IMG/VR virus record: IMGVR_UViG_3300037231_000129
Coordinates: 1-64,000 of that record
DNA from: a virus
Length of the DNA: 64,000 bases
Strand: one strand, 5' to 3'
Shown piece after piece: positions 1 to 9,327 of the stretch (positions are counted from its first letter, which is position 1; each line of letters starts with the position of its first letter). The translations under genes were made by a program, and so were the position numbers. The notes under the pieces are model-generated. The model did not search any database. It was given only the letters and a program-made list of their open reading frames with translations, and had not been told where the DNA came from.

Positions 1-385
1 GTGATGGCAGGATCGAGCCGTCCTGCCGGGTGCGTCTGTCCACATCGTCGCGGAATTCATGCACCACGTACGGGTTTTCACCCGGACCGTGCAGGGGCGC
101 GAAGGGTTTCTCACCATCGACGTTGAACCATTCGCCCAGTTCATGATTTTCCACGCCGCGGCAGCATTCGAAGATCCAGCGCCGCCAGGTCTTTTCGTTG
201 TACGAGGCGGGCGGCACCGGAAAGTAATGCCGCACGGTTATCTCGTCGTCCGGATCCCTGGCGTCCGGGCCGCTGACCGCGATCACCAGGCGCAAAGCCC
301 CCTCTTCCTCAATAATGCGGAAGCTCCACGTTGGTTTGCAGCGGACTTTTGCGACCAGGTCTCTGAGCACATCGAACGTGAACAT
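1..385 (-). CDS. Conserved phage protein, cut by window edge
   Basis: An open frame runs from an ATG at 385 to the window edge, giving 128 residues with no stop. The ATG directly follows the TAA (388-386) of the gene upstream, so both belong to one transcription unit. The second half holds the pattern RRWIFECCRGVENHELGEWF followed by PFAPLHGPGENPY, an aromatic and histidine-rich module I associate with unnamed proteins of tailed phages. No function is known to me. Its place at the end of the protease and giant-protein cluster suggests a virion or assembly role, which is inference only. Confidence 0.8.
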   Translation of the reverse strand, partial: MFTFDVLRDLVAKVRCKPTWSFRIIEEEGALRLVIAVSGPDARDPDDEITVRHYFPVPPASYNEKTWRRWIFECCRGVENHELGEWFNVDGEKPFAPLHGPGENPYVVHEFRDDVDRRTRQDGSILPS

Positions 386-1915
386 TTAGCGGGCTCCGAT
401 GCTCGGCGGCACGATCGGCGTACCACCGCCCAGATGCACGATTTTCAGCATTTCCTTCGCGGCGGCTTCAGGATTGCTCTTTGCCAGCGCTTCGATCCGT
501 TGCTGCTCTTCCTCGACCCGGTTGGTGGCCTGTCCTTCGATCACGACGTCATTGCCCTTGTTGACCGCGAACAACGCGCCCTTTGGTGGGGCAGGCATCT
601 TTTGCAGCCGGGTGACAGTCGCGCGCAGCAAGCCAAGCTGGCTCTCTGCCTCGGTGAATTTCGCGGCGTCCTTTTCCAATTTTGCGAGCTTCTCCAGGGC
701 GTCCGCCACGGTCGGATGCACCGCGACCTCGCCGGAATAGATCTTCGCCAGCGGTGTATCGCCGATGTCGAAGCCGCGGGCCTGCCGCTGCAACGGCTGG
801 GTGCCTGAGTTGTCGTTGGGCATCCCGGCGGTGTTGTCGGCGCTGTTGGGATCGGTCGGATCGTCGGTCGGATCGGCGCCGGCGCCCTGTTGCAGCGAAC
901 CGGCGACGACGACAATGATGGACGCCAACCGGGTAATCATCTCAATCGGATCTTGCGGCGCATCGCCCGGGTCGGCCCCAGGATCGCCCGGATCGGACGC
1001 GTCATCCGGATCCGCGCCAGTTCCCAGTGTCTCGTCTTCCGCCTTTTCGAACAATTCCGGGTATTCCTCGACAATCGCCGCCGGCAATGCGCCCATCTTG
1101 ATCATCGGCTCGGCCATTTCCAAGGCCATGTTGGTGAGCGCGCGCGCGCCCTCGGCCCAATCCGCAACCAGGTCGACCGGATCGGTCAGGTATTCGCGGT
1201 AAGCTGGTGGCAGCGCCGTCTTCACCATCAGATCGAAGCCGTCGTAGCATTCGATCTTGTGCAGCTCGCCGGCCGCCTCGGCGCGCTCCAGGTCATCCTG
1301 CTCATCGAGTTCCTCGGCGGTGTCGTTGACCATGGATTGCAGCGTGGTGACGCCCAGCCGCAGAAACAGGTCCATCTTGCTCTTGGCGCCGTCGCTGACT
1401 TCTTCGGGCGCCATTCCATCGCTGTTCGACATCCAGCTTGGCCGGCCGGTTTTGATCGCCTGTACCGTGCGGTCGAGATCGCGCAGCGCGTTGGCGAACA
1501 TCGAGACGTGGTTCAGCCCTTTCTCCAGGGTTTCCTCGGTGGCGCCGCTGATGAAGAACGGCTCCAACTTCTCCATCAGCGCGTCTCGGAACTCGGAGAG
1601 CGTCTGATGCAGCAGCGTTTCCTGGTTTTCCGCCCCGCCGGCGGCGATGCCGATCAGGCTTTTTTCCAGAAGGCCGAAGACGTCGTCGGTGAGGTGGTCC
1701 GTACCCTTAGCCATCTTGTCTCCTTTACGCCGGCGCGTGCCGGGTTTGATGAGCCATGAAGTGTTCAGCAGAGGCACCGGACGGCGCTTGCGCCGGCGCG
1801 GCCGCAGATCCGTGTTCGTCAGGCCCGAGAAAGCGTCCGGCGATTGCCAGAAGCCGCCGCCATGGCCGTAGCTGGCATCACCGCCGGCACCTGCGCCTGC
1901 GCCGCCATCGCTCAT
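386..1915 (-). CDS. Acidic structural-cluster protein of unknown function
   Basis: A 509-residue frame whose ATG (1915) overlaps the stop of the giant gene upstream as TGATG and is preceded by an AGGAGG ribosome site. An in-frame ATG at 1714 has its own good site (AAAGGAG), so a shorter 442-residue product starting MAKGTDHLTDD is possible; the first 67 residues are Gly-rich then very basic (RPRRRKRR, GTRRRKGDK) and differ in character from the rest. The body is acidic and helical, with a low-complexity DPDDASDPGDPGADPGDAP-type linker near residue 300 and a charged helical C-terminus. I recognise no domain. Context points to a head or internal virion protein. Confidence 0.75.
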   Translation of the reverse strand: MSDGGAGAGAGGDASYGHGGGFWQSPDAFSGLTNTDLRPRRRKRRPVPLLNTSWLIKPGTRRRKGDKMAKGTDHLTDDVFGLLEKSLIGIAAGGAENQETLLHQTLSEFRDALMEKLEPFFISGATEETLEKGLNHVSMFANALRDLDRTVQAIKTGRPSWMSNSDGMAPEEVSDGAKSKMDLFLRLGVTTLQSMVNDTAEELDEQDDLERAEAAGELHKIECYDGFDLMVKTALPPAYREYLTDPVDLVADWAEGARALTNMALEMAEPMIKMGALPAAIVEEYPELFEKAEDETLGTGADPDDASDPGDPGADPGDAPQDPIEMITRLASIIVVVAGSLQQGAGADPTDDPTDPNSADNTAGMPNDNSGTQPLQRQARGFDIGDTPLAKIYSGEVAVHPTVADALEKLAKLEKDAAKFTEAESQLGLLRATVTRLQKMPAPPKGALFAVNKGNDVVIEGQATNRVEEEQQRIEALAKSNPEAAAKEMLKIVHLGGGTPIVPPSIGAR

Positions 1916-4900
1916 CAGAAGCCTCCTGCGGCGGGTTGCGCTGGAGCCGCCGGCGTGATCGAGGCGGCGTGGCGGGCACGCGTTGCAGGCGGGACGCCCA
2001 GCGTCGCGGCCGCCTGGTTGGCGACGTGCGGGCCGTAACCGGACAGCGCACGATACAGCGCGCTGATCCCCTCGTCGGCCAGATAGCCGGCGCCGGCGCC
2101 GATCGCGCCGCCAATCGCGGTACCGGCGACGTTGCCCGCCAGCGTGCCGCCACCAGGCTCCACGGCTGTCCCGGCAATGTCACCCGCGACACCGCCGACA
2201 TCCTCGCCGGCCGCCGCGCCGGCGCGTTGGAAGAAGCCCCCGGTCAGACGGGTCGCGGCACCGGCGATCTTGCTGCCGACCGCCTTGACGCTTTGACCAA
2301 CCGAAGATCCGGCGATCTTGCTGCCGAGGCCGGGCAAATTCGCGGTGTTCTGCGCATTGGCGATCGCCCCGCCAATCTTCTGGCCGACACCGGTCTGCGC
2401 GAAACGGTTGGCCGCGCCGGAAATCGCCTGTCCGGCACCGGTCTGGCCGAATTTATCGATCGCAGCCTGCGCCAGTTGCTTGCCCGGCTTGGTCGCCAAA
2501 CTTGTGGCTCCGGCACCCACGACGAGGCCGCCAAGCGACCCTGCGGTTGGGTGGTTGGGATTGAGGGCACCGGATTGGCCGACTTGGCCGCCGACAATGC
2601 CACCCACAGCAGGGGCCAGCGCGCGCAAACCCGTCGAGATCAGACCACCGCCTGGAATGAAATTGGAGGCGGCATTCGCCAGCTGAAATCCGGCTTCGCC
2701 ACCGGCATAGGAACCGCCAAGAGTGCCGCGGAATGCATTGTGCAATCGGCCGCGTTGCGGACCGGCCGCACCAGGTGCAGCGGTCGCAGCCGCGCCGGCG
2801 ATCGCCGGTGGTTTCGCGGGGGCCGTCTCGCCAGGAACATCGCCATTCGCCGCGGCCGCGCCGGCGATCGCCGGCGTCTTCGGCAATTGGATGGCATCCG
2901 ACGCGCCAGACCAGGACAGGAACTTGCGCAGGCCGTCCAGCGGCTCCTGCTTCATCACGTTCCTGTCGATCCAGCTGTTCAGCTTACGTGCGGCCACGTG
3001 ATGGATGTCCTCGTCGGATGCGAGAGGTGTCTGCTCGCGTGCCCGGCGGATCTCGCCACGGAACATCTTGTCGATGGTGTCGCGGAATTCCTCGTTGGTG
3101 CGCCATTCCTCGGGACGATGGCTTTCCGGGATTTCTTCAGTCAGCCGCTCTTGCAAATCACGCAAGTATTCGTCGGTGGTCTTCGCGGCTGCTGATGCTT
3201 TGCCGGTCGGCGGCGTGGCGGCGGTGGCATTCGTGTAGGCCTTGTCGACGGCCTCGGTGAGCTCTGACTGCATGATCGCCGGCAGACTGTAATGCTGCGC
3301 GATCAACCATATCGCCCGCTGTATCTGCTTATGTTCGTCGGCATTTGTGGGCGTATAGACGGCGATCTGCTTGCGCAGCTGGCCCAGCACGCGGCCTTTG
3401 TCGCTGGTTGCGGACTCACCGTAAACGTTGTCGGGATTGCCGAAGATGCCGCGTTTCGTGGCGTTTCCTACGAGCAGTTCGGCACGCTGGTTCTGATCGA
3501 GAACCTCCGTGCCGTGCGACTCGAACAGGTCCTTCAGGGAATTCCAGTAACTGACCGGCTTATTAGTCGTGGCGTGTTTGTATTTGGGACCGATGAATGC
3601 CAAGTGTTTTTTGAACAAGCCATCGACCATGTCCTGATCAGCTTTTCCAGGACTACCGCCGCGACGTTCGCGAAACTGCGCATTGGCAGGGCCGGTGCTG
3701 ACGATGTGGTTTTCACGCCGCAGCTTATCGACGGTCTCGTTGAGCGACTTTGGATCGGCGACCTCGATGGTGGATGCCTTCACCTGGTTCTGACTACCAC
3801 TGCCCTGCTGGTTGTCGCGGTTGCGCACCTCGTTCCGGATTTGCTCGACGTTTGATCCGAAGGGGATCTGCACCGCGGCAGACGCACCAGGTTCGTCCTT
3901 CTTCGGGAAGACATGGTGGCCATACATGAAGACCTGTTGGTTCTCAGCATTCCGGTAAGACAAGCCCATGAGCCGCTCACCACGTCGATTGAGGCCGCCA
4001 ACCGGTTCATTGATAACTCGGATATCCTTTGGCCTCTTCCATTTCTTGGTATTGATCTGGAACGGCCTGGTGGGTGAGCTGGCGTCGATCACGCCGATCG
4101 ACGTCGCGAGGCCCAGCGCGGTGCTCAGCTTACCCGAATTTTGGAGGGCAAACGCGCCGACTTTCTTCGCCTTGGCGGCTGCGCTGGCACCCACACGCTG
4201 GGCTGTCTCACCGGCCGTCTTCCAGTTCGTGTTGGCGTGCAGGAAATCGTAAATGTCCTTCAGCGTGCCTTTCAGCGAGCCGCGATGAGCAGCCACCAGG
4301 GCTTCGTAATCGACCGCCGCCTGTTGCATGCGCCCAGCGAGTTCCGGGACGTGGCGTTCGAAAGCAGTTCCGAGTAGCCCGTGCTTCGGAATCCCGGCTT
4401 CCAGTGCCGCCTGCTGGACCGCGATGAGCGTGTTGAGATGGTCGGCGGCGACCCGCGCATGGATGTTGGAGTCGTGGAGGAAATCCCGGCTGGCCTTGGT
4501 TTTAACCTCTGCCTCTTTGGCGTCGAAATTCGGCACCGGGGCAAAATATTCAGGCTTTTTGGAGAACGGATTGCGTATTGCCACTCGCTCGGCGTCCGTC
4601 AAATCTTTCGATTCGGAGCCACGGGCATACTGCAGTGCAGGCTCGCCAAGCTTCATCTCGTCCGCGATGAAGCCGAGCTCGGCATTCACTTTGACTTCCC
4701 AATCATTGTGAACGTTTTCCAGCTCTTCCAACGCCGCCTTGCGGGTTTTTGCGACAAGGTCGTGACCCATCCGGGTCTTCGCAAAGGTGCGGATCGAGGC
4801 CAGTGAGGTGTCATCATGGTCGAAATCGGATAGCCGGTCAGGGACCGCCGTCAGGTCACGCTGCAGTCCATTCCGTCTGGTTTCAAGCTCCTTGATGAGG

Positions 4901-6888
4901 CTGCCGACCTTCTGAGTTTCCGCGGCCCGCTCGATGTGGATTTTTTCGAAACTCGCCAGCGCGGCTTTCCGGTGCTTCACCAGGTCAGTCCACAGCAGCA
5001 GCTGCTTTGGATTCAGTTTCTCTTCATCCAAGGTGTTGATCAGATTCCCTTGGACGGCGCGGCCGGTCTTATCGAGCAACGGCAATCTTTTGCCCTTGGC
5101 GTCGAGATCCGCCACCGCGCGCAGAGATAATGGGCCTTGCGTGCTCATGGCGGCCTTGTCTAAGGCCACATCGATCTGGTGCGGATACCAGCTCCGCGCG
5201 CCATCCCGAATTGCCGCCCCTTCGCCGAGCGACCACTTGTTCACCGCGTTGCGTTCCAACGCTTCCTTGACGAGTTGATGGGTCGGCGTAGTGACAAAAG
5301 CGGGATGATTGGCCGCTACTCCGGGCGCAAAATGGCCAATTTCCTTATGCTCATCGATGTAGGTTTTGGCATGCACCTCACGCGCGGCCAGCGTGGCGCG
5401 GTCGTGCATGCCCGTCGCAGCGGCTCCAAGACGGGCCAGGGCCGCGCGCAGCAGGGCGGTATGACCTTCGCGTGCCGCGACAACGCCGGCGACCACGCCG
5501 GCACCAATGCCGACGGCCGCGCCGATCTTGGCGCCGAGGCGCGCGTGCTGACCGCTACGCGCAAAGCGGCCACCTTCGCCACGCGGATGCTCGGTGGGGT
5601 CGAAGTGATCGTAGGCCGCGCCGGCGATCGCGCCGACACCTGCGCCGGCAGCGCCGAGGACAGCGGCATGCTTGGCGGTGTAGCGAATACCACCGCCGCG
5701 CCTGACGCCAAACTCCTCGGCCATCTTGGCCTGGCCGAGCCAGGGGATGCCCACCTGCTCGCCGATGCTGTGACTGGCGACGCTGGGCCACAGCGTGGCG
5801 ATAACCCGCCTGGCGCCCGCCACAGCCCCCCGGAAATTAGCTTTTTGGAGGAGGTCAGCCTGCTTGGCGAGCACCTCGGGCGCTTCCAGCATGGGCCCGG
5901 CGATCTTGCGCACCCGCCGCGGAAACGCCGCGTCGACATAAGGCCCGACAGCCGATTGCAAATGGAACAACGAAGATCCGTAAGCGAGGCCAGGCACCCC
6001 AGCCCCAACCACCGCGCCAGCGAGAATCCCGGCAGCTCGGCCAGCGCCGGTGCCAAAACGTGGTGTGATCAAGGCACGCGCCAAACGTTTGCCTGTTGCC
6101 GGGAACACGTTGGCCGCATAACTCACGAACTCGCCCGCGCCGTGTCCAAGCGCCCGACCCGCTGCACCGCCAATGCGCTCGGCGGAATCGAGCAGTGCGT
6201 CGCCTGCCGTTGCGGAAGGCCGCGCATACGTCGTTCCATAGGTTCGATTGATTGCGCCGATCGCGCCGCGTGCCACCATGCGCCCTGCCACGACCGGCGC
6301 ACGAACAACCGCTCGGCCTGTCAGCTGACCAAGTTTTCCGCCGGCCCACCCCAAGGCGCGGGTTTGCGCATGATCCAACCGGCCACCGCCGAATTTCGCC
6401 GACGCGCCGGCGATCGCGCCAACGCCTATCCCGGCGGCGCCGGCGATCGGCGGTCCGAAGACGGAATACCGGGTTTCCGGGATGATCTGGGTTTGCGATG
6501 CGTCATACCCGGCGTTGCTGTCGGCGAGGTTCTGGTGATCCTCCGGCCGGGCGACGTCGCCGAAGAAGCCGTGTTGACCGCTGTCCGGTGGTGACCCACC
6601 ACCGCCTGATCCACCACCCGACGAGAACCGACCGCGTTCATCACGCCCCTCGACCTTGGCCAGCACGCGATCGCGTAGGCGCTCGAGGTGAGCGTCGATA
6701 TGCATCAAGGCATGCTGATGCGGATCGGCACCGTTGTAGAACCGCTTATACAAATCCTTCAAACTCGTCAGTTTTGTCAGAGCCGTTTCACGTTTAGCCG
6801 ACGCGCCGGCGCTCTTCAGCAGCTCGTTGTGCTCGATCACACGACGACGCAACTCGGCGATGACGGGTGGGGAGAAGGCAACCTTCAC
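1915..6888 (-). CDS. Giant Gly/Ala-rich virion-cluster protein (1657 aa)
   Basis: The longest gene of the window. It starts at an ATG (6888) overlapping the stop of the protease gene. Residues 1-80 are helical and charged, then a RDERGRF motif (about 82-88) and a Gly/Ser linker lead into alternating Gly/Ala-rich hydrophobic stretches (for example GAAGIGVGAIAGAS, GAKIGAAVGIGAGVV) that could insert in membranes as glycine-zipper helices. A second motif of the same kind (GEGGRF) lies near residue 440. The middle (about 500-1230) is soluble and helix-rich; the end returns to Gly/Ala repeats. The peptide PAIAGAA or PPIAGAA recurs. Such architecture fits an ejected internal virion protein that helps DNA cross the cell envelope; that is inference, as no catalytic domain is visible. 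Confidence 0.8.
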   Translation of the reverse strand: MKVAFSPPVIAELRRRVIEHNELLKSAGASAKRETALTKLTSLKDLYKRFYNGADPHQHALMHIDAHLERLRDRVLAKVEGRDERGRFSSGGGSGGGGSPPDSGQHGFFGDVARPEDHQNLADSNAGYDASQTQIIPETRYSVFGPPIAGAAGIGVGAIAGASAKFGGGRLDHAQTRALGWAGGKLGQLTGRAVVRAPVVAGRMVARGAIGAINRTYGTTYARPSATAGDALLDSAERIGGAAGRALGHGAGEFVSYAANVFPATGKRLARALITPRFGTGAGRAAGILAGAVVGAGVPGLAYGSSLFHLQSAVGPYVDAAFPRRVRKIAGPMLEAPEVLAKQADLLQKANFRGAVAGARRVIATLWPSVASHSIGEQVGIPWLGQAKMAEEFGVRRGGGIRYTAKHAAVLGAAGAGVGAIAGAAYDHFDPTEHPRGEGGRFARSGQHARLGAKIGAAVGIGAGVVAGVVAAREGHTALLRAALARLGAAATGMHDRATLAAREVHAKTYIDEHKEIGHFAPGVAANHPAFVTTPTHQLVKEALERNAVNKWSLGEGAAIRDGARSWYPHQIDVALDKAAMSTQGPLSLRAVADLDAKGKRLPLLDKTGRAVQGNLINTLDEEKLNPKQLLLWTDLVKHRKAALASFEKIHIERAAETQKVGSLIKELETRRNGLQRDLTAVPDRLSDFDHDDTSLASIRTFAKTRMGHDLVAKTRKAALEELENVHNDWEVKVNAELGFIADEMKLGEPALQYARGSESKDLTDAERVAIRNPFSKKPEYFAPVPNFDAKEAEVKTKASRDFLHDSNIHARVAADHLNTLIAVQQAALEAGIPKHGLLGTAFERHVPELAGRMQQAAVDYEALVAAHRGSLKGTLKDIYDFLHANTNWKTAGETAQRVGASAAAKAKKVGAFALQNSGKLSTALGLATSIGVIDASSPTRPFQINTKKWKRPKDIRVINEPVGGLNRRGERLMGLSYRNAENQQVFMYGHHVFPKKDEPGASAAVQIPFGSNVEQIRNEVRNRDNQQGSGSQNQVKASTIEVADPKSLNETVDKLRRENHIVSTGPANAQFRERRGGSPGKADQDMVDGLFKKHLAFIGPKYKHATTNKPVSYWNSLKDLFESHGTEVLDQNQRAELLVGNATKRGIFGNPDNVYGESATSDKGRVLGQLRKQIAVYTPTNADEHKQIQRAIWLIAQHYSLPAIMQSELTEAVDKAYTNATAATPPTGKASAAAKTTDEYLRDLQERLTEEIPESHRPEEWRTNEEFRDTIDKMFRGEIRRAREQTPLASDEDIHHVAARKLNSWIDRNVMKQEPLDGLRKFLSWSGASDAIQLPKTPAIAGAAAANGDVPGETAPAKPPAIAGAAATAAPGAAGPQRGRLHNAFRGTLGGSYAGGEAGFQLANAASNFIPGGGLISTGLRALAPAVGGIVGGQVGQSGALNPNHPTAGSLGGLVVGAGATSLATKPGKQLAQAAIDKFGQTGAGQAISGAANRFAQTGVGQKIGGAIANAQNTANLPGLGSKIAGSSVGQSVKAVGSKIAGAATRLTGGFFQRAGAAAGEDVGGVAGDIAGTAVEPGGGTLAGNVAGTAIGGAIGAGAGYLADEGISALYRALSGYGPHVANQAAATLGVPPATRARHAASITPAAPAQPAAGGF

Positions 6889-9326
6889 GCGGCGACCTTC
6901 CGCGGTTCAAGGATCTCGCGGATATGCGTGATCAGGCCACGCGGCGCCATTTTCGCTACCGCAGGCGCAGCTTTGCCGTGTTTCTTGATCCAGTCATCCG
7001 CCTCGGCCGGATGCAGCACGTAGAGCGGGTTTGACGGGGCGCCGTCATGGCCGAAATGCTTCTCGCCAACGCCTTCGGGGTTGTGCAGCAGGCCTGCCGC
7101 GTGTGAGACCTCCATCATCAGGTTGGCGTGCTTCGGCAGGTGTGGCCGCACCTTGTCGTAGGCGCCCTGGGCGTCGCCAACGGCGTGCCAGGTGTTCCGC
7201 CGCTGCTGGTCGACCGCGGCGACCTTGTTCTTGCGGCCGAGCACGGCTTTGCCGGCATGGGTCCGCATGCTGTCGAACTGGTCGTCTAGGTCGTGATGAC
7301 CTTCCTTCAGCCACCGGGCTTTCGCCGCAGCGATACGCTGATCGTGTTCTTTCTCGGAAAGGTTGCTGTGTGCGACGGCTTGCTGACCAACGGCTGCCTG
7401 AGCACCAGTGACTGCCAATTTTTGCATGTAGTTCGGCTTGGCGAGTTCGCTGTCCGGCTTCTTTTTGCCAGACAAAGCACGCCCCGCTGCAAGCCCGGTG
7501 ACGGCACCGCCAACTCCGCCAGCAATACGGCCAGCCTGACGACCCTGAACCGCGCCTTGTACCGCATCATCCAAGCCCATGTCGCCAGCCTCGTAGGCTT
7601 TTTGGCCAAGATGAGCCATTGTGTCCAAACCGACCTTTCGACCGAGTTTAGCGCCCAAATAACCGCCGGCTGCCGCTCCCAACAGACCAAGCACTTTGTT
7701 CATGGGCTGCTGGCGTTTCGCCAATCGCTCATCCAACGCCTCGAGCACCGCGCTGTCGGCCGACTTCATGTAATTGGCCATCCTCAACCTCTCCGCATCC
7801 GGTTGCTTCATCGGATCTACCGTGTGCATCGGGCGCAGCTGCCCATCCGTGTCGAGATGCAGGCCCGCCGCGGTCAGCTCATCCTCGGTCATTTCGTCGG
7901 CGTGCTTGCCGGTCTGGCCCTGCGTCCGGCCGTCAGCGTCGCGGCCGCGTTTGGCCAGCTCCCAGAGGATCGCCTTGTCGGCGCTGTTCGCCAGCGGATC
8001 CGTCGAGCCGGGCCCGGTCCCGCCCATTGACCCAACCTGCGCCTGGCGCAGACCGCCGACGCTCATGTTCTGCGGCTTCGAGCTCGGGCCGTAGACGAAG
8101 CTTTTCGCGCCCATGATACTGCCGATCTCACCACCGTCGCCGCCGGCGCCGTATTCCGGTTTGCCGGTGTCTACGGTGGTGACGTCCTTGCGCAGGCGCT
8201 GCTCGAGGGCGACGAGAACAGGCTCGGTTTTACCAAGCCGGCCGGCCTGACTGAGGGCGATGGCGATAGCCTGTTTGCGATCGGTCACTATCGGCCCCCT
8301 TCGCGGTTTGCCCGAGCGCGGATTCGTCCCGCGCCAGGAGCGCAGCGTGCCAACCTTGTGCTCGTGCATCGTCTGAGCGATCGATGCGCGCTTGGCTTCT
8401 TCGGTGGCCGCAACCTCTGCATCGGCTTTTGCCAGATCGAAAACGATTGGTTTACCGGCCATTTTCTTGAATCCGGGCTCAGTGCTGCGGCTGGTGAACG
8501 TCTTGCCCCGGCTCGTGACCGTCGTCGCCGTACCGGGATCCACCTGGCGGCTCATCGGTTTGTTGCCCCTCACTGTCGTGTAAGCCCAACTCGGCAGGAC
8601 CTTCTTCGTCGGGTTCTGACCGCTGAATGTCTTGCCGCGGCTGACGTAGTTGCCCGCCAACGAGGCTTCGTGCTCGCTGGCCTCGGCCGGCAAATGCGGG
8701 AGCATCCCGACCACGCGCCGGACATCGATCTTGAGCAAATCCGCGAAGGTCGGCGGTGGCAGCATCTGCGCGAACGTGCGCGGCGTGCCCTTCAGCATCA
8801 CCTCCTCGACCGAACCATCCGATTTCTGCAATTCGAGGAATCGCGCGCCGTGCATGCAAGGGCTGTCGACCAGGCTGATTTCGCCGATCCGCGGCGTGTA
8901 GCGGGTGCAGCCTTTATGGATGGGATCAGCCCATTTCTTAGCGTAGCCGCCGCCGATCGACAGCCCGGTGTAGCCGCCCTCCTCGACCTTTAGCCAGTCG
9001 ATGGGGTCGAGGATTTTGAGGCAAACCCGAACCCTTTTCGCCTCATCGTCGAATTCCATCTTCTCGACTTTGCCGGCCAGGTGCTTCGGATTGTGCATGG
9101 CGCGCACGTTGCCGAGGCTCTTGCCGCTGGTCGCGTCGGAGAACTGTTTCGACCATGCCTTGAACATCGGCACGGCCGTGGCGTAGTCCATCACCTCACG
9201 CGATTTGTCCGGCTCCTCGAGCGCCGCCACTGCCCAAATCGTCTGGGTTGCCGCGTCAGCCTTGAACAGAATCGCCGCGTCCGGCTTGAACAACAGCGGG
9301 AACGGCGTTTCACCGCCGATCGCCAT
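6885..9326 (-). CDS. XkdF-like capsid maturation protease with C-terminal extension
   Basis: I take the ATG at 9326 (MAIGGETPF), two bases from the upstream stop; a GTG at 9368 is possible but lies inside the upstream gene. The first 160 residues fit the XkdF-type putative phage serine protease family: LGNVRAMHNPKHLAGKV, EFDDEAKRVRVCLKILDP, YTGLSIGGGYAKKW and IGEISLVDSP. H78 and S123 are the likely catalytic pair. Around 310-370 is a short module resembling DUF6496 (MHEHKVGTLRSW, RKQAIAIALSQAG). The C-terminal 300 residues carry a Gly/Ala-rich hydrophobic stretch (GLLGAAAGGYLGAKLG) and a charged helical end. At 813 residues it is far longer than a plain prohead protease, so the tail part may be a virion cargo released by self-cleavage. 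Confidence 0.85.
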   Translation of the reverse strand: MAIGGETPFPLLFKPDAAILFKADAATQTIWAVAALEEPDKSREVMDYATAVPMFKAWSKQFSDATSGKSLGNVRAMHNPKHLAGKVEKMEFDDEAKRVRVCLKILDPIDWLKVEEGGYTGLSIGGGYAKKWADPIHKGCTRYTPRIGEISLVDSPCMHGARFLELQKSDGSVEEVMLKGTPRTFAQMLPPPTFADLLKIDVRRVVGMLPHLPAEASEHEASLAGNYVSRGKTFSGQNPTKKVLPSWAYTTVRGNKPMSRQVDPGTATTVTSRGKTFTSRSTEPGFKKMAGKPIVFDLAKADAEVAATEEAKRASIAQTMHEHKVGTLRSWRGTNPRSGKPRRGPIVTDRKQAIAIALSQAGRLGKTEPVLVALEQRLRKDVTTVDTGKPEYGAGGDGGEIGSIMGAKSFVYGPSSKPQNMSVGGLRQAQVGSMGGTGPGSTDPLANSADKAILWELAKRGRDADGRTQGQTGKHADEMTEDELTAAGLHLDTDGQLRPMHTVDPMKQPDAERLRMANYMKSADSAVLEALDERLAKRQQPMNKVLGLLGAAAGGYLGAKLGRKVGLDTMAHLGQKAYEAGDMGLDDAVQGAVQGRQAGRIAGGVGGAVTGLAAGRALSGKKKPDSELAKPNYMQKLAVTGAQAAVGQQAVAHSNLSEKEHDQRIAAAKARWLKEGHHDLDDQFDSMRTHAGKAVLGRKNKVAAVDQQRRNTWHAVGDAQGAYDKVRPHLPKHANLMMEVSHAAGLLHNPEGVGEKHFGHDGAPSNPLYVLHPAEADDWIKKHGKAAPAVAKMAPRGLITHIREILEPRKVAA

Positions 9327-9327
9327 C

